A stretch of DNA of 64,000 bases, from NCBI RefSeq assembly GCF_007475365.1, contig NZ_CP034442.1, forward strand, positions 930,001-994,000, read 5' to 3'. The notes beneath the pieces are model-generated. The model was not told the DNA's origin, did no database searches, and was given only the letters and a program-made list of their open reading frames with translations. Below are positions 34,777-46,236 of this stretch, in pieces. This DNA comes from Streptococcus oralis subsp. dentisani (lineage in GTDB: Bacteria; Bacillota; Bacilli; Lactobacillales; Streptococcaceae). The stretch's first letter is position 1, and each line of letters begins with the position of its first letter. The position numbers were made by a program, and so were the translations under genes.

Positions 34777-35736
34777 TTATTGCAATACAAGTGATGCCGC
34801 TCCGATAACTCCAGCGTCATTTCCTAGAGTTGCAAGAGCCAATTTAGTGGATGTGCGTACTTGAGGGAAGGTATTTTCATCATAAACTTTTTGCACGCCT
34901 TGGAGAAGGAATTCTCCAGCTGCTGACACCCCACCACCGATAACGATAGTTGATGGGTTGAGGATTGATCCGATGTTAGCACATGCAATACCCAAGTAAC
35001 GTGAAAAGTTACGGTAAACGATCAAGGCAAGGTCGTCTCCTTCTTTTGCAAGGTCAAAGACAGTTTTGGCTGTTACTTCTTCACCATCGTCAATCAAGCG
35101 TTTCAAGGCTGCATCGCCTTCGTATTCATCAGCATAACGACGTGTCAAGTTGACAATCCCTGTTGCAGAAGCAACTGTCTCAAGACAGCCTTTTTTACCA
35201 CAGGTACATGCGATTGGTTGGTCAAAGTCAACAGTGATGTGACCAAGCTCTCCTGCCGCACCAGCAACACCGTGGAGCAGTTTTCCTTCAGCGACGATAC
35301 CACCACCAACACCGGTACCAAGTGTCATAAAGACAACGTCCGGTTGGTTGTCACCAGCACCCATCCAGCGCTCACCAAGAGCAGCTACGTTGGCATCATT
35401 ATCAATGAAGAATGGAATACCCAAGGCTTTTTCAATCTTTTCTTTAATTGGTTGAAGGGTTTTCCAGTTTAGGTTGTAGGCACCGATAACAGTTCCTTTT
35501 TCACGGTCAACCACACCAGGTGATCCCATCCCAATCCCTCGGAAATCCGTAGCTGACAATCCAAGCAAGTCCAAACGATGTTGAATAGACTCAATCATAT
35601 CATCTACAATATGGCTTCCTTCATCCAAAATATTAGTCTTGATAGACCATTTTTCTTGGATTTCTCCCTCTTGAGTTAAAATTGCAAACTTGATAGATGT
35701 ACCACCAAGGTCAATCCCAATAATCTTTTGACTCAT
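34777..35736 (-). CDS. glcK: Glucokinase (ROK family)
   Basis: Phosphorylates free glucose to glucose-6-phosphate at the entry of glycolysis. The protein is 319 residues. It starts MSQKIIGIDLGGTSIKFAIL (phosphate-binding DxGGT) and carries TLGTGVGGGIVAEGKLLHGV and ELGHITVD. The ROK zinc motif CTCGKKGCLE lies at about 178-187 and IVIGGGVSAAGE near the C-terminus. It has its own consensus promoter (35774-35802) and terminator, so it is monocistronic here. Confidence 0.97.
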   Translation of the reverse strand: MSQKIIGIDLGGTSIKFAILTQEGEIQEKWSIKTNILDEGSHIVDDMIESIQHRLDLLGLSATDFRGIGMGSPGVVDREKGTVIGAYNLNWKTLQPIKEKIEKALGIPFFIDNDANVAALGERWMGAGDNQPDVVFMTLGTGVGGGIVAEGKLLHGVAGAAGELGHITVDFDQPIACTCGKKGCLETVASATGIVNLTRRYADEYEGDAALKRLIDDGEEVTAKTVFDLAKEGDDLALIVYRNFSRYLGIACANIGSILNPSTIVIGGGVSAAGEFLLQGVQKVYDENTFPQVRTSTKLALATLGNDAGVIGAASLVLQ

Positions 35737-35773
35737 CGTCTTCTCCTTTTTAATTGAAAATGCTTACAGATAT

Positions 35774-35802
35774 AGTATAACAAAAACGTCTCTTTTGTGC
35801 AA
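35774..35802 (-). promoter_or_regulatory. Promoter of glcK
   Basis: Minus strand -35 TTGCAC (35797-35802), 17-bp spacer, -10 TATACT (35774-35779) with an extended TGT, about 38 bases before the ATG. Confidence 0.7.
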
Positions 35803-35861
35803 AGGTTTGCAGGCTACAAGCCAAAATTAAAACATCTTATTTGCTTCACTATTTGTAAAAA

Positions 35862-37832
35862 TTAGTCACCTAAATGTTGAATTGCATAGTTTGCTTCTTC
35901 TTTTGTAAATTTTCCAACATAAGAAGAAGTTAGCCACTCATAAATCTCTGTCTTTGATAAATGGTTATTCTTTCGGTATTCTCTTGCTGTAATTAAGGCA
36001 TTTGCTTTGTAATCTGCATTCAAGTGATCGATGGCATACTGCGCTGCTGAACTTGAAAAACCATTCCACGTTAATTGGTTATAGAGATCTTTTTTTGACA
36101 TATGTAAAACCGAATTATAGCTTTTCGCTTTATTTAAAGCAGCATTGTACTGCTTCCCATCTAGTTTTGGTTGCCGCACACCATCGTATCCTACATAGTG
36201 ACGGCCACCATCTACCCATTTATCCCTAGCCATTTTACCATCTGATTCAACATAATAACGGCCACCATCTACCCATTTGCCCCTTACCATTTTGCCTTCA
36301 GAATCAACATAGTAACGGCCACCATCTACCCATTCATTCTTGGCCATCTTTCCATCTGATTTGAAATAATAATTTCCTACCCATTTATTGCGAGCTTGGC
36401 TGCCTTCTGATGGTAGATTAAGTTTTTGAATTGCATAGTTTGCTTCTTCTTTTGTAAATTTTCCAACATAAGAAGAAGTTAGCCACTCATAAATCTCTGT
36501 CTTTGATAAATGGTTATTCTTTCGGTATTCTCTTGCTGTAATTAAGGCATTTGCTTTGTAATCTGCATTCAAGTGATCGATGGCATACTGCGCTACTGAA
36601 CTTGAAAAACCATTCCACGTTAATTGGTTATAGAGATCTTTTTTTGACATATGTAAAACCGAATTATAGCTTTTCGCTTTATTTAAAGCAGCATTGTACT
36701 GCTTCCCATCTAGTTTTGGTTGCCGCACACCATCGTAGTCTACATAGTGACGGCCACCATCTACCCATTTATCCCTAGCCATTTTACCATCTGATTCAAC
36801 ATAATAACGGCCACCATCTACCCATTCATTCTTGGCCATCTTTCCATCTGATTTGAGGTAATAATTTCCTACCCATTTATTGCGAGCAGAGCTTCCTTCT
36901 GCTGTTAGATAATAATATGAACCATGGTTTTTATCATAAATCCAGTCACTTTTAACCTTTTTTCCATCAGAATCAACATAATAACGACCACCATCTACCC
37001 ATTCATTTTTAGCTCTCTTTCCATCTGATTTGAGGTAGTAATTTCCTACCCAGCCAGACTGAACTTTAGATTGTGATTTATCCTGTTTAGGAGTTGTTTC
37101 TTTAGCTTTTTCAGCCGGTTTTGGTGCCGGCTTCGGCGCGGGTTTTGGTGCTGGCTTTGGAGCGGGTTTCGGTGCTGGCTTCGGCGTAGGTTTTGGTGCT
37201 GGCTTCGGCGCAGGTTTTGGTGCCGGCTTCGGCGCAGGTTTTGGTGCCGGCTTCGGCGCAGGTTTTGGTGCCGGCTTCGGCGCGGGTTTTAGTGCCGGCT
37301 TCGGCGCGGGTTTTGGTGCTGGCTTCGGCGCGGGTTTTGGTGCTGGCTTCGGTGCGGGTTTCGGTGCCGGCTTCGGCGCGGGTTTCGGTGTAGGTTTTGG
37401 TGCCGGCTTCGGCGCAGGTTTTGGTGCTGGCTTCGACGCGGGTTTTGGTGCCGGCTTCGGCGCGGGTTTTGGTGCCGGCTTCGGCGCGAGTTTTGGTGCT
37501 GGTGTTTTTGTTTTCTCAGCAGGATTTTGTGCTGGTGTTTTCGGTTTCTCAGCAGGATTTTGCGCTGGTGTTTTCGATTTCTCAGCAGGATTTTGCGCTG
37601 GTGTTTTCGATTTCTCAGCAGGATTTTGCGCTGGTGTTTTCGGTTTCTCAGCTTGATTTGGCGCCGAAGTTGTATTCTCTTTTACAATCTTACCGTTTTT
37701 AGATACATCCTTTTCTTGAGCAGAAACATGCTGAGCCGAAAAAGGAAAGGCTTCAGTTGTATCTGCAAATGAAATAAGTCCCAGTGTTGCAGTTGCTAAG
37801 CTGGTTACTAAAATTTTTTTTGATTTTTTCAT
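35862..37832 (-). CDS. Choline-binding surface protein with two Ltp domains (CbpL-like)
   Basis: A 656-residue exported protein attached to choline on teichoic acids. The signal peptide [20 protein letters not shown] (cleaved near VSAQE) is followed by four PAEKxKTPAQN units and a long KPAPKPAP repeat (about 115-240). Then come choline-binding modules ([20 protein letters not shown] type, about 255-370). An Ltp domain (about 371-468; [20 protein letters not shown]), more choline modules (about 480-553) and a second Ltp domain (about 554-655) end the protein. Ltp is the host-surface-exposed lipoprotein domain known from a phage superinfection-exclusion protein. Pneumococcal CbpL, with Ltp and choline modules, is the nearest known protein and lies in the same glcK/pabB context. 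I see no Excalibur domain. An ATG at 37844 exists, but GGAG overlapping it points to 37832. Confidence 0.88.
   Translation of the reverse strand: MKKSKKILVTSLATATLGLISFADTTEAFPFSAQHVSAQEKDVSKNGKIVKENTTSAPNQAEKPKTPAQNPAEKSKTPAQNPAEKSKTPAQNPAEKPKTPAQNPAEKTKTPAPKLAPKPAPKPAPKPAPKPASKPAPKPAPKPAPKPTPKPAPKPAPKPAPKPAPKPAPKPAPKPAPKPALKPAPKPAPKPAPKPAPKPAPKPAPKPAPKPAPKPTPKPAPKPAPKPAPKPAPKPAPKPAEKAKETTPKQDKSQSKVQSGWVGNYYLKSDGKRAKNEWVDGGRYYVDSDGKKVKSDWIYDKNHGSYYYLTAEGSSARNKWVGNYYLKSDGKMAKNEWVDGGRYYVESDGKMARDKWVDGGRHYVDYDGVRQPKLDGKQYNAALNKAKSYNSVLHMSKKDLYNQLTWNGFSSSVAQYAIDHLNADYKANALITAREYRKNNHLSKTEIYEWLTSSYVGKFTKEEANYAIQKLNLPSEGSQARNKWVGNYYFKSDGKMAKNEWVDGGRYYVDSEGKMVRGKWVDGGRYYVESDGKMARDKWVDGGRHYVGYDGVRQPKLDGKQYNAALNKAKSYNSVLHMSKKDLYNQLTWNGFSSSAAQYAIDHLNADYKANALITAREYRKNNHLSKTEIYEWLTSSYVGKFTKEEANYAIQHLGD
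35881..36280 (-). repeat. Duplicated Ltp/choline-binding unit, copy A
   Basis: About 400 bp nearly identical to 36430-36829, offset 549 bp, with only a few substitutions (for example Ala to Val in SSAAQYA/SSVAQYA and Gly to Asp in HYVGYDG/HYVDYDG). Copy A is followed by one extra choline-binding repeat. The near identity points to a recent in-frame duplication. Confidence 0.9.
36430..36829 (-). repeat. Duplicated Ltp/choline-binding unit, copy B
   Basis: Second copy of the unit at 35881-36280, encoding the first Ltp domain of the protein and the choline-binding repeats before it. Sequence identity is almost complete, including synonymous sites. Confidence 0.9.
37113..37500 (-). repeat. KPAP proline-rich coding repeat
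   Basis: A 12-bp unit encoding (P-A-P-K), about 30 copies, with rare substitutions to S, T or L. Just upstream in the protein, a 33-bp unit encoding [11 protein letters not shown] occurs about four times (37510-37660). Together they form a stiff, cell-wall-spanning linker. Low-complexity arrays like this vary in length between strains. Confidence 0.85.
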
Positions 37833-37950
37833 AAAAATCTCCATTATTTTAACGATTTATACCTATAGTATACCATATACTTTATTTTGCTTTCAAATCA
37901 AATATTAAATATTCAGAAATAAATCTAAAACTTAATTGAAAAATCCATAG

Positions 37951-39666
37951 TTATATCACTTTCAACTCATACAAACCTCTGACTGCATTACAGCCATAGA
38001 TAGTTTCCGCTTGGTTCAAGTCTGCCAAAGTCAAGACTTTTTCCTCTACCTGTCCTGTTTCTAGCAAATGCTGGCGGTAGATTCCTGGCAAAATTCCTAG
38101 TCTGATAGGCGGTGTATAGAATTTTCCGGCAATTTTCAGAACCAGATTTCCAATGGAGGTCTCAAGCAGTTCTTCTGACTTATTGTGGTAAATCTTCTCT
38201 TGCTCCCCTATACTCAAATGTGGTCTGTAAGTTGTTTTAAAGTAGGTAAACGCTTGATTCAAATCTGTTTCTTGCAGACAAAGTTTAGCCTGACAGAAAC
38301 CTGGACTAAGTGGTGTTAATACTTGGCGACTGAGTTCCAGCTCTCCAGACTTGTTAAGAGTAATTCGCAAACGATAGTCTTGGTGGGAATCGCAAGCTTG
38401 GCACTCTTCCTCTATCCTTTGTCTCAGGTCTTCCGGATCAAAAGGATAGGCAAAATACCTACTCGCCTTTGTCAGTCTTTCCAGATGTTGATCTTCAAAC
38501 AGCAGTTGTTTTTGGCTGATTTTACCAGTTGAAATCAGTTGGAAACGAGCTTGTTTACGATAGAGTACAGCCGCCTTTTGATGAACCTCTCGGTATTCAG
38601 ATTCCCAAGTACTATCCCAAGTAATCCCTCCGCCAACTCCATAGATGGCTTTCCCTTGATGCAGTTGGATAGTCCGAATAGCGACATTGAAAATTCGTCG
38701 CCCATTTGGAAGCAAGATACCAATAGTTCCGCAGTAAACTCCTCTGGGTTGTGGCTCCAAGTCCTTGATGATTTCCATGGTCGCAATTTTGGGCGCTCCT
38801 GTTATGGAACCACAAGGAAAGAGAGAGCGAAAAATGACAACCAAGTCCACATCCTCTCGTAACTGACTCTTGATGGTTGAAGTCATCTGCCAAACCGTCG
38901 AATACTGCTCCACTTGACAGAGACGTTCTACATGTTCACTGCCCACTTCAGAAATACGGTTCATGTCATTGCGCAAGAGATCCACAATCATCATATTTTC
39001 AGAGCGATTTTTAGGATCTTGCTCCAACCAAGCTGCCTCTTTCAAATCTTCATCGTCAGTCACTCCCCGCTGGGTTGTTCCCTTCATCGGGCGAGTCGTT
39101 AATTCCCGGTCATTTTGCTCAAAAAAGAGCTCTGGGCTCATGGAAATCACTGCCATCTCATCGTGTTCAACATAGGCATTGTAGCCCGCCTCCTGCTCTA
39201 CCACCATACGATTGTAGATAGAAAAAGGATTGGCACTTAAATCTTGCTTGAGTTGGACAGTGTAATTGACCTGATAGGTGTCCCCCTGACGCAAATGATG
39301 GTGAATCTGGGCAATAGCCTTTTCATAGTCCTCTGCTGACGTTACTTCCTGCCAATTTGAAGGCAAATCTACTTCCTCATAAGTCAGAGGAATAGGCGAT
39401 ATTTCTACCCTATCATGAACTGTAAAGTAAAGCAAGTACTCGCCCAGTAGAGGAGACTTGTGAACTGCTAGTTTTTCCTCAAAAGCAGGTGCAGCCTCAT
39501 AGCTGACATAGCCCACGACATAATAACCTTGCTCTTGGTAGCTTTCCACTTGTGCCAGCAAGTCTACCACTTCTGCTAAATCTCTCGTTTTTAACTCTTT
39601 GATCGGCTGGGTAAAGGTGTATCTCTCGCCCAAAGCCCTAAAATCAATCACTGTTTTTCTATGCAT
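37951..39666 (-). CDS. pabB: Aminodeoxychorismate synthase component I / aminodeoxychorismate lyase fusion
   Basis: Bifunctional folate (p-aminobenzoate) enzyme of about 571 residues. The N-terminal two-thirds is a chorismate-binding PabB domain: QGDTYQVNYTVQLKQDLSAN, ELFFEQNDRELTTRPMKGT, SENMMIVDLLRNDMNRI, PCGSITGAPKIATMEIIKDL and GGGITWDSTWESEY. The last about 200 residues are a PLP-dependent lyase-like PabC domain (LLETSIGNLVL with GILPGIYRQHLLE). No pabA is adjacent. A TTG further up extends the frame, but ATG 39666 is preferred because an extended -10 ends only 6 bases before it, so the mRNA may be leaderless. The gene lies between zmpB and the CbpL-like gene. Confidence 0.92.
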   Translation of the reverse strand: MHRKTVIDFRALGERYTFTQPIKELKTRDLAEVVDLLAQVESYQEQGYYVVGYVSYEAAPAFEEKLAVHKSPLLGEYLLYFTVHDRVEISPIPLTYEEVDLPSNWQEVTSAEDYEKAIAQIHHHLRQGDTYQVNYTVQLKQDLSANPFSIYNRMVVEQEAGYNAYVEHDEMAVISMSPELFFEQNDRELTTRPMKGTTQRGVTDDEDLKEAAWLEQDPKNRSENMMIVDLLRNDMNRISEVGSEHVERLCQVEQYSTVWQMTSTIKSQLREDVDLVVIFRSLFPCGSITGAPKIATMEIIKDLEPQPRGVYCGTIGILLPNGRRIFNVAIRTIQLHQGKAIYGVGGGITWDSTWESEYREVHQKAAVLYRKQARFQLISTGKISQKQLLFEDQHLERLTKASRYFAYPFDPEDLRQRIEEECQACDSHQDYRLRITLNKSGELELSRQVLTPLSPGFCQAKLCLQETDLNQAFTYFKTTYRPHLSIGEQEKIYHNKSEELLETSIGNLVLKIAGKFYTPPIRLGILPGIYRQHLLETGQVEEKVLTLADLNQAETIYGCNAVRGLYELKVI

Positions 39667-39672
39667 ACCTTT

Positions 39673-39681
39673 AGTATAGCA
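39673..39681 (-). promoter_or_regulatory. Extended -10 promoter of pabB, abutting the start codon
   Basis: The minus strand reads TGCTATACT with AAAGGT and then the ATG at 39666. Transcription should start within a base or two of the ATG, leaving no room for a normal leader. The AAAGG is too close to the ATG (1 base) to be a standard ribosome site. Confidence 0.5.
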
Positions 39682-39682
39682 C

Positions 39683-39719
39683 AAAAAGGCAGATGCAGCT
39701 TAAGCTGATCCACCTTTTT
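39683..39719 (-). terminator. Terminator after zmpB
   Basis: Long imperfect hairpin centred on AGCTTAAGCT (about 39698-39707), with arms AAAGG/CCTTT and GAT/ATC and one-base mismatches. It is followed by TTTTTG on the minus strand, just beyond the zmpB stop, and overlaps the pabB promoter region. Confidence 0.75.
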
Positions 39720-39732
39720 AGTCATTTCGACT

Positions 39733-42700
39733 TTATAACGATGCTTTGGCAAATAAATTTCCAGAGAATCCATCTGATTTTTGAAGGAGCTGTTTGTAAA
39801 CCTTCCATTTAAGATCTTCAGTATTTTTATAATGATTCTTTATATTTGGATTTTCCATGCTATCTAGGTCTTTTTGAACAGCTTCATCAAATAAGGACTT
39901 CAACTCAGCATAAGTAGAGATAGATCTGCCATTGATTTCGATTGTAGTGAAGCCATTTTGAGTTTTGTCATAGACTTCTTTATACCAATGTTTCTTCCAT
40001 GCTTCAAGAGTATCAAATTGGCCATTAGAGACTTTCTTGATAATGAAATCATCACCCAACAACCCTTTGTTTTCCTTGCTAGCTTCCGCCTTATATTTGT
40101 TTGAAGCGTAACCAATAAATCCGTTAAGATAACCATAGTATCCCCACATACGGAAAGCATTATGTTTGAATGAAATCGAACCAACTGTACTCTTGCTAGT
40201 ATTACCACCAAAGATACCCGACATCATATTTACGGTTTGGTAAGCACTGTCAAAACCTTCCGAACGATAACGTCCATTCCCTGGCATACCATGTTTTGTA
40301 ACGAAGTTATGATCAACCAATTGATCAATGCTCGTAATCGTCAATTTCTTCTCATTATCCGTTAAATCACGTAATTTATCCCATTGATGTGGCTCGCCTT
40401 TTAGATTGTTTCGCTCAGCATTCGTACGCCATTCTCGGTCCATCTTCTTGAACCACTTACTGTTGTCGTCCAAGTGTTTTCCAATAACTGCATCTGCTTC
40501 TAGATGGTCCAGCATCATCAGAGCCTCGTTATAGTTCTTCATATAGTGATCAATTTCTTCACGGTTCTTTAACTTATTTGGATCATAATTGTAGATTTGA
40601 TTGCCATCATTCTGACGTTCATAAGCCATGTTCAAACCTAAGGCGCCGTATTCACCATTTGGATTTGTCAACGATGGTGACTGGAGCATACCTTGCGCAA
40701 AGGACTCTAAGTCCGTCCCTTCACGATGATACCAACCGCCATAGTAAGCCATACGATCATTCACATGAGTCGTTTCATGCGTAAAGGCCGATGTACCAAA
40801 ATCACTTATCAACTCTGTCATAACAAAGTAGACAGCATCTTGCTGATTTGGAGCTACAAAGATATATGCGTAAGCACCATATCCATACTGATAGCCATGA
40901 TATTTATGAATCCGTCCAAAGAACTCTCTAATCGGAGCATAATCTGGTTTCCCATCCTTGTGGCCATATCGGTTTGCCCAACCGATACCCGGCGCATCAT
41001 GATTATCCCAAACAGGTGTTGGAACACTATTTTCACTCTTGAGGAGCTTATTGCGTACATTATCAGCAGCTAATTTTGACCAAAAGTCTAAGTAGTTTAC
41101 CTGCTCTTTTGCTCTCTTATTGATTTCACTCTTGAAGGCTTCACGATCCTCCTCAGTATTTTTACCATATTTTTCAAAAGCACTAAAAGAAATGGTATTA
41201 TAGGTCGAAATCATGAAGAGATGCGAGTTCTTCAAGTTTAATAGTGGCAAAATCATCCGACCATGCACGCCATTATTAATCCCTTCATACAGACGATATT
41301 TCTTATGAGCAAAATCGGGGTTCAATGATGGCTGTTCTACCACATAAGCATTCTTTTCAATTGCCTTTTTAAACCAAACATTCATATCGGTTTCATTTGT
41401 AAACAATTTCATGTTATATGTTAGAAACTCATGAAGGCTTCCTTTACCTGTAGCACCTGCAATCACTCGACTATACGCATCTTGGGATTGGTCGCCTTTA
41501 AGATTGTTCTCTTTTGAGCCGATAGTGATCAAGCGATCTAAGACATTCACGTTCTTACCATAAAAATCTGGTTTAAACATCATAATATCTTTGATCGACA
41601 ATCCATCATATTTAATGCCATAGTATTGGTTCAAATAAGCAAGCCCCATCATAATGTTGGCCTTATTGTCTTCAACTTTCTTAATGAAAGCACGTTGAGC
41701 TGCTTCATCATCATTTAGTTGATGATCTTCATTTTCAACAATTTGTTTCACCAAGTTTCCAAGATTTTGTTTTACTTCATCAAAACTTTCTTCTAAGAAT
41801 AAATCACGAATGTAGCCATTTTTTCGTTCATCCGTGTTTTCTTGCGGTTTGTTCCGCTTATCCATAAGAGCGCGCACTTCAGGAGAAATCAATTCTACAC
41901 TGGATAATGTTTCTTTTGCCTTTGCAATCAAACCAGCACGATCTTTCACTAGCATATTTGGCGTATAAACGATATTCTGGTTGGTCACTTCGTACTCTTT
42001 GACTTGTTTTACATCAGAGTCAGCTTTGGCAGTGATGGCCAATTCTTCTTTGGTACCATCAGCATAGTGAATCATGATCTGATCAATAGCTGACAAGTCT
42101 GTTACAAACTGCCCATTCTTCAAACCAGTAACAGAAAGGACTTCTTTGATCACCAAGTTTGAGCTAGCATCTAGTTTATTAGCTTGATTGACAATCCACT
42201 CCTTATTATAGAATGGTTGTAATTTTTCAATATTGCGATAGGCAAGTTCGCGGTCAGCTCTGTAGTCTTGAGTGGCCTTGTACTCGTCTTCACGCTGTGT
42301 CAAACGGTTTAATTTATCTACAATAGGCTCATTGATTTCATACTCATGCGCTGTGATTCCCAAAGCAGCAATTTTCTTGTCTGCTTCTTCTTGCGAAATA
42401 GGCTTAATACGATGCTGTTGTTTAGAATATCTATATGAAGATTTTCCTTCACTCACACCAGTAACAACAAAGTTTCGGTTTAAGCGGTCACCTGTCCAAT
42501 ATGGATCATCATCAATATCAGATGAGCCATAGAAAATCTCACCGTTCTTAACTTTCATCATTGAAACAGTGTCTTCAACGGAACCCAAGGCATTTGTACT
42601 GCCTACAACACCACCCGCGCTAATCGGTTCTCTGACATCGATAGTACCTTTAGCTACAGATTTTTTAATGGCTCCGTCCCGATAAACCGCATTGTTGTCC

Positions 42701-45700
42701 CCACCATTTTGTGACCAATAGGCGATGCCTGCAACTTTCGCTTTATTACCTGTTATCTGTGCATCAACATAGGCCTTCTCAACAGAACCTTTCCAGTTTT
42801 CTCCAACAATTCCAGCAAGAAAGGCGCCTTGATTCCCACCAGCATGAAGCTTACCAATGAATGCCACATTTGTTAATCTGCCGTTATTATCAATTTTATT
42901 GATCAAACCTGATACGTCATTATTTCCAACAACTGTACCCGTTACTTTCACATTATTGATCGTTGTGTTTTTTATAACAGCAGCCAAGGGAGCAACTCTA
43001 TTTGCCCATGGCATATGAATGTTTACCTTACCAAGGTTAAGGTCATGGATATGGGCGCCTTCGGTATCACCTAATAGTGGACGTTCCAAGTTATGAATCG
43101 TGTATCGTTGACCGTCTACACTTGATAGCTTGCCTCGGAACTTCGTCGTTACATATGATTTACCAGCTGCGGGAACATTGACCGCATTCAAGTCCGCACC
43201 AATTTTAAATTCACCAGACGGATTGGCCTGCATAGCTTTTACAAGTTCATTGAAATCGTAGTAGACATTCTCTTCATGAGTTTTTGGTTTGGCAAAATAA
43301 TGGACGTATTCTTCTTCACTGAGCTGGTTACCATCTGTATGCTGAACGAGATCAGGCGCTTTGGCAGTGACCTTATAAAGTGTTTTTCCATCGACTATCA
43401 CTTCTTCAATTTTGTCAATCGCAAGACGCGTCACCTTATTATCACGTGTAGCAATTTTAAGATAGTAAGGCCTTACATCACTTGGAACAGAGGTTAAGAA
43501 GCTACTATCCGTTTCCACGCCATTGTCGTCAACACTTATGAGGCTTGTTTCTTTTATATTTTTAACTTCGACCTTTTTTAAATCAATTCTCAGTGGTTCT
43601 TCTTTGAGAATTTCTTCCTCGTTTCCTTCACCACGATCATAAACCATTTTTGTTTCGAGTTTATAATCCTTGTAATACTGCAAATCTGTTAGAGTTGCAG
43701 TCAAGTTATCCGGTGAAACCATCATGGTTTTGACGACTTCGTCGCCTTTTTTCAGGGTTAAAGTGATCGATTTAATCGCTGCCTTACTTGGATTTTCCAG
43801 ATTATAGTGAATCTGAGATGAGCGTTTCAAATCCTGAATATCAACCCTTGAAAAAGTCAACACTGGCTTTTCGAAGTTTTTGGTACCTAGTTTAACAATA
43901 CTGTCTTGGGCTAACTCGATGACCTGTTCAAGAATTTCAGGCGCTTCCTGCGTCTTGATTCCTTTGATGGTCTTGTAGGTTCTGATAACCTTTTTCTGAC
44001 CGTCTTTTCCTTCTTGGACCGTAACTTTATCGCCCTTTTTCAGTTGCGCGTCTTCTTCGACTATCTCCTTAAACGGAGTTTTTTCAAGACTTTCTTCTAC
44101 AAGAGTTCCTTCTATTGGTTTCGTACCACGACTTGTTTTTTTAGTGACTGGTTTTTTGATGACAGTGGTTGTTGTATTTAAAACTTGGTCAGTCTCAACA
44201 CCTTCGACAGTTTTATAAGTCGTTTTGGTAACTTGGATCCCTTTTTCACCGTTTTGAACCACTGTTTCTTCATCAGTGTACTTTGTAGGATCATCAATGA
44301 TTTCCGTCTGGTAGTCAATCTCTGCGATTGTGTCTTTAGTAATTGTTCCTTCAGTTACTGTATATTCTGGAAGGTCCTCTTGAACAAGGGAGTGACCTTC
44401 CTTACCAGTTTCCTGAGTGCCTTTACTTTCAAGCTTTTCAGTATACGCTGGTAAACTATCTTGGACAAGGGACTCGCCTTCCTTGCCGGGTTCTTGTGTA
44501 CCTTTGCTCTCAAGTTTCTCAGTATACGCTGGCAAACTATCTTGAATTAGAGATTGACCTTCTTTACCGGGTTCCTGAGTGCCCTTGCTTTCAAGCTTGC
44601 CAGTATACGCTGGGGAATTGTCTTGAACGAGGGATTCGCCTTCTTTACCTACTTCTTGAGTGCCTTTGCTTTCAAGTTTTCCAGTATAGGCTGGCAAACT
44701 ATCTTGAACAAGGGAGTCACCTTCCTTACCAGTTTCCTGAGTACCCTTACTTTCAAGCTTTTCAGTGTAGGCTGGCAAACTATCTTGGACAAGGGACTCG
44801 CCTTCTTTACCAGACTCCTGAGTCCCTTTGCTTTCAAGCTTTCCAGTATAGGCTGGCAAACTATCTTGGACAAGGGATTCGCCTTCTTGGCCGGGTTCTT
44901 GGCTACCTTTACTTTCAAGCTTTTCAGTATACGCTGGCAAACTATCTTGAACAAGGGAATCGCCTTCCTTGCCGGGTTCTTGTATACCTTTGCTCTCAAG
45001 TTTTCCAGTAAAGGCTGGGGAATTGTCTTGAACGAGGGATTCGCCTTCTTTACCAGACTCTTGAGTGCCTTTGCTTTCAAGCTTGCCAGTATAGGCTGGC
45101 AAACTACCTTGGACAAGGGATTGACCTTCTTGGCCTACCTCTTGGGTGCCCTTACTTTCAAGTTTTTCAGTATACGCTGGCAAACTATCTTGAACGAGGG
45201 ATTCGCCTTCCTTGCCGGGTTCTTGGCTACCTTTACTTTCAAGCTTTTCAGTATACGCTGGCAAACTATCTTGGACAAGGGACTCGCCCTCTTTGCCTGG
45301 TTCCTGTGTGCCTTTGGCCTCAACCTTGCCGGTAAATTCTGATTGTGATTCCTGAACTAAGGACTCGCCCTCTTTACCTGGTTCCTGTGTGCCTTTGGCC
45401 TCAACCTTGCCAGTATATGCTGCTTGCGGTTCTTGGACTAAGGATTCGCCTTCTTTACCTAGTTCCTGTGTGCCTTTGGCCTCAACCTTGCCGGTAAATT
45501 CTGCTTGTGGTTCTTGAACTAAGGACTCGCCCTCTTTACCGGGTTCCTGAGTACCTTTAGCCTCAATTTTTCCAGTATAAGCTTCTTGTGGCTCTTGAAC
45601 TAAAGACTCGCCTTTTTTACTGCTTGAATTAGAATTACTAGTAGATTTTGAGTCTTTAAAGTAACCAACATACTCATATCCTTCAATATGAATAACTCCT

Positions 45701-46236
45701 TTAGCCAAGCCTTCATGTGTAGATGCAGAAACAGTTTGGTTATAAGAAAGTAACTCTTTATTTTCAAATGCAAAGGCAGTAAAAGGTACAAAATTGCTAA
45801 CTCCAATAGAGCTGATTAAGAGAACCCCAAGTACTTTACTACGGTGTTTCTTGGAAACTAATAAAACCGCTAGTGAGGCCGTTGCTAAACCAAGACCTAC
45901 CAAGGCTAAATTTTTACTTCCTGTGTAAGGAAGTTGTTGACTAGTAGTTGCCTTCTTGCGATAAACTACATAAATAATATCTTCATCTTGAAATTCTGTA
46001 GGAACTTCATGATGAATCAAGGCTTTTTCAGATTCGGTTAATTCTTGCTCTGTCAAATATCGATAATGGACTGAATTCACTTCAGCTAATTCATCTGCTT
46101 GGACTTTACCAGCTGATAACAAACCGGCACCAACAAGAAAGGCCCCGATTGCTACAGGACCAACTCCAACAGTCAATTTACGAATAGAATACTTTAGGTT
46201 TTTTTGAAACTGTTCTTTTCTTTTTTTCATTCTCAT
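39733..46236 (-). CDS. zmpB: Zinc metalloprotease ZmpB (M26/IgA1 protease family)
   Basis: Large surface zinc endopeptidase, 2,167 residues. A YSIRK-type signal peptide (about 15-48) is followed by LPYTG at 102-106 with a hydrophobic tail (about 107-150). This N-terminal sorting-signal position is characteristic of the streptococcal IgA1 protease/Zmp family. Then come about fifteen 27-residue repeats (about 213-618), G5-type modules (about 640-780), a helical/beta region with GLUG-like text (about 1040-1190), and the catalytic domain. HETTH occupies residues 1820-1824, with a likely third ligand E1844 in GTDLESF. The substrate cannot be read from sequence: IgA1 (ZmpA), PSGL-1 (ZmpC) or unknown targets are possible. 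The name ZmpB follows context (between the pabB fusion and the DUF436 gene). Its start overlaps the DUF436 gene by 4 bases. Confidence 0.92.
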   Translation of the reverse strand: MRMKKRKEQFQKNLKYSIRKLTVGVGPVAIGAFLVGAGLLSAGKVQADELAEVNSVHYRYLTEQELTESEKALIHHEVPTEFQDEDIIYVVYRKKATTSQQLPYTGSKNLALVGLGLATASLAVLLVSKKHRSKVLGVLLISSIGVSNFVPFTAFAFENKELLSYNQTVSASTHEGLAKGVIHIEGYEYVGYFKDSKSTSNSNSSSKKGESLVQEPQEAYTGKIEAKGTQEPGKEGESLVQEPQAEFTGKVEAKGTQELGKEGESLVQEPQAAYTGKVEAKGTQEPGKEGESLVQESQSEFTGKVEAKGTQEPGKEGESLVQDSLPAYTEKLESKGSQEPGKEGESLVQDSLPAYTEKLESKGTQEVGQEGQSLVQGSLPAYTGKLESKGTQESGKEGESLVQDNSPAFTGKLESKGIQEPGKEGDSLVQDSLPAYTEKLESKGSQEPGQEGESLVQDSLPAYTGKLESKGTQESGKEGESLVQDSLPAYTEKLESKGTQETGKEGDSLVQDSLPAYTGKLESKGTQEVGKEGESLVQDNSPAYTGKLESKGTQEPGKEGQSLIQDSLPAYTEKLESKGTQEPGKEGESLVQDSLPAYTEKLESKGTQETGKEGHSLVQEDLPEYTVTEGTITKDTIAEIDYQTEIIDDPTKYTDEETVVQNGEKGIQVTKTTYKTVEGVETDQVLNTTTTVIKKPVTKKTSRGTKPIEGTLVEESLEKTPFKEIVEEDAQLKKGDKVTVQEGKDGQKKVIRTYKTIKGIKTQEAPEILEQVIELAQDSIVKLGTKNFEKPVLTFSRVDIQDLKRSSQIHYNLENPSKAAIKSITLTLKKGDEVVKTMMVSPDNLTATLTDLQYYKDYKLETKMVYDRGEGNEEEILKEEPLRIDLKKVEVKNIKETSLISVDDNGVETDSSFLTSVPSDVRPYYLKIATRDNKVTRLAIDKIEEVIVDGKTLYKVTAKAPDLVQHTDGNQLSEEEYVHYFAKPKTHEENVYYDFNELVKAMQANPSGEFKIGADLNAVNVPAAGKSYVTTKFRGKLSSVDGQRYTIHNLERPLLGDTEGAHIHDLNLGKVNIHMPWANRVAPLAAVIKNTTINNVKVTGTVVGNNDVSGLINKIDNNGRLTNVAFIGKLHAGGNQGAFLAGIVGENWKGSVEKAYVDAQITGNKAKVAGIAYWSQNGGDNNAVYRDGAIKKSVAKGTIDVREPISAGGVVGSTNALGSVEDTVSMMKVKNGEIFYGSSDIDDDPYWTGDRLNRNFVVTGVSEGKSSYRYSKQQHRIKPISQEEADKKIAALGITAHEYEINEPIVDKLNRLTQREDEYKATQDYRADRELAYRNIEKLQPFYNKEWIVNQANKLDASSNLVIKEVLSVTGLKNGQFVTDLSAIDQIMIHYADGTKEELAITAKADSDVKQVKEYEVTNQNIVYTPNMLVKDRAGLIAKAKETLSSVELISPEVRALMDKRNKPQENTDERKNGYIRDLFLEESFDEVKQNLGNLVKQIVENEDHQLNDDEAAQRAFIKKVEDNKANIMMGLAYLNQYYGIKYDGLSIKDIMMFKPDFYGKNVNVLDRLITIGSKENNLKGDQSQDAYSRVIAGATGKGSLHEFLTYNMKLFTNETDMNVWFKKAIEKNAYVVEQPSLNPDFAHKKYRLYEGINNGVHGRMILPLLNLKNSHLFMISTYNTISFSAFEKYGKNTEEDREAFKSEINKRAKEQVNYLDFWSKLAADNVRNKLLKSENSVPTPVWDNHDAPGIGWANRYGHKDGKPDYAPIREFFGRIHKYHGYQYGYGAYAYIFVAPNQQDAVYFVMTELISDFGTSAFTHETTHVNDRMAYYGGWYHREGTDLESFAQGMLQSPSLTNPNGEYGALGLNMAYERQNDGNQIYNYDPNKLKNREEIDHYMKNYNEALMMLDHLEADAVIGKHLDDNSKWFKKMDREWRTNAERNNLKGEPHQWDKLRDLTDNEKKLTITSIDQLVDHNFVTKHGMPGNGRYRSEGFDSAYQTVNMMSGIFGGNTSKSTVGSISFKHNAFRMWGYYGYLNGFIGYASNKYKAEASKENKGLLGDDFIIKKVSNGQFDTLEAWKKHWYKEVYDKTQNGFTTIEINGRSISTYAELKSLFDEAVQKDLDSMENPNIKNHYKNTEDLKWKVYKQLLQKSDGFSGNLFAKASL
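44382..45600 (-). repeat. 81-bp tandem repeat array in zmpB
   Basis: About fifteen in-frame 81-bp units encoding [20 protein letters not shown] and then TQEPGKE. Two subtypes are visible. Four N-terminal units have [14 protein letters not shown] and the rest have DSLPAYT(E/G)KLESKG, with scattered DNSPAYTG variants. Frame-preserving units allow length variation of the stalk between the sorting signal and the G5 modules. Confidence 0.93.

Noticed and set aside
44185..45342. Overlapping plus-strand ORFs (222 and 262 codons) and minus-strand side frames in the zmpB repeat region
   Set aside because: Repeat-driven shadow frames: three frames stay open because the 81-bp unit lacks stops in them. 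No start signals, and zmpB reads through.
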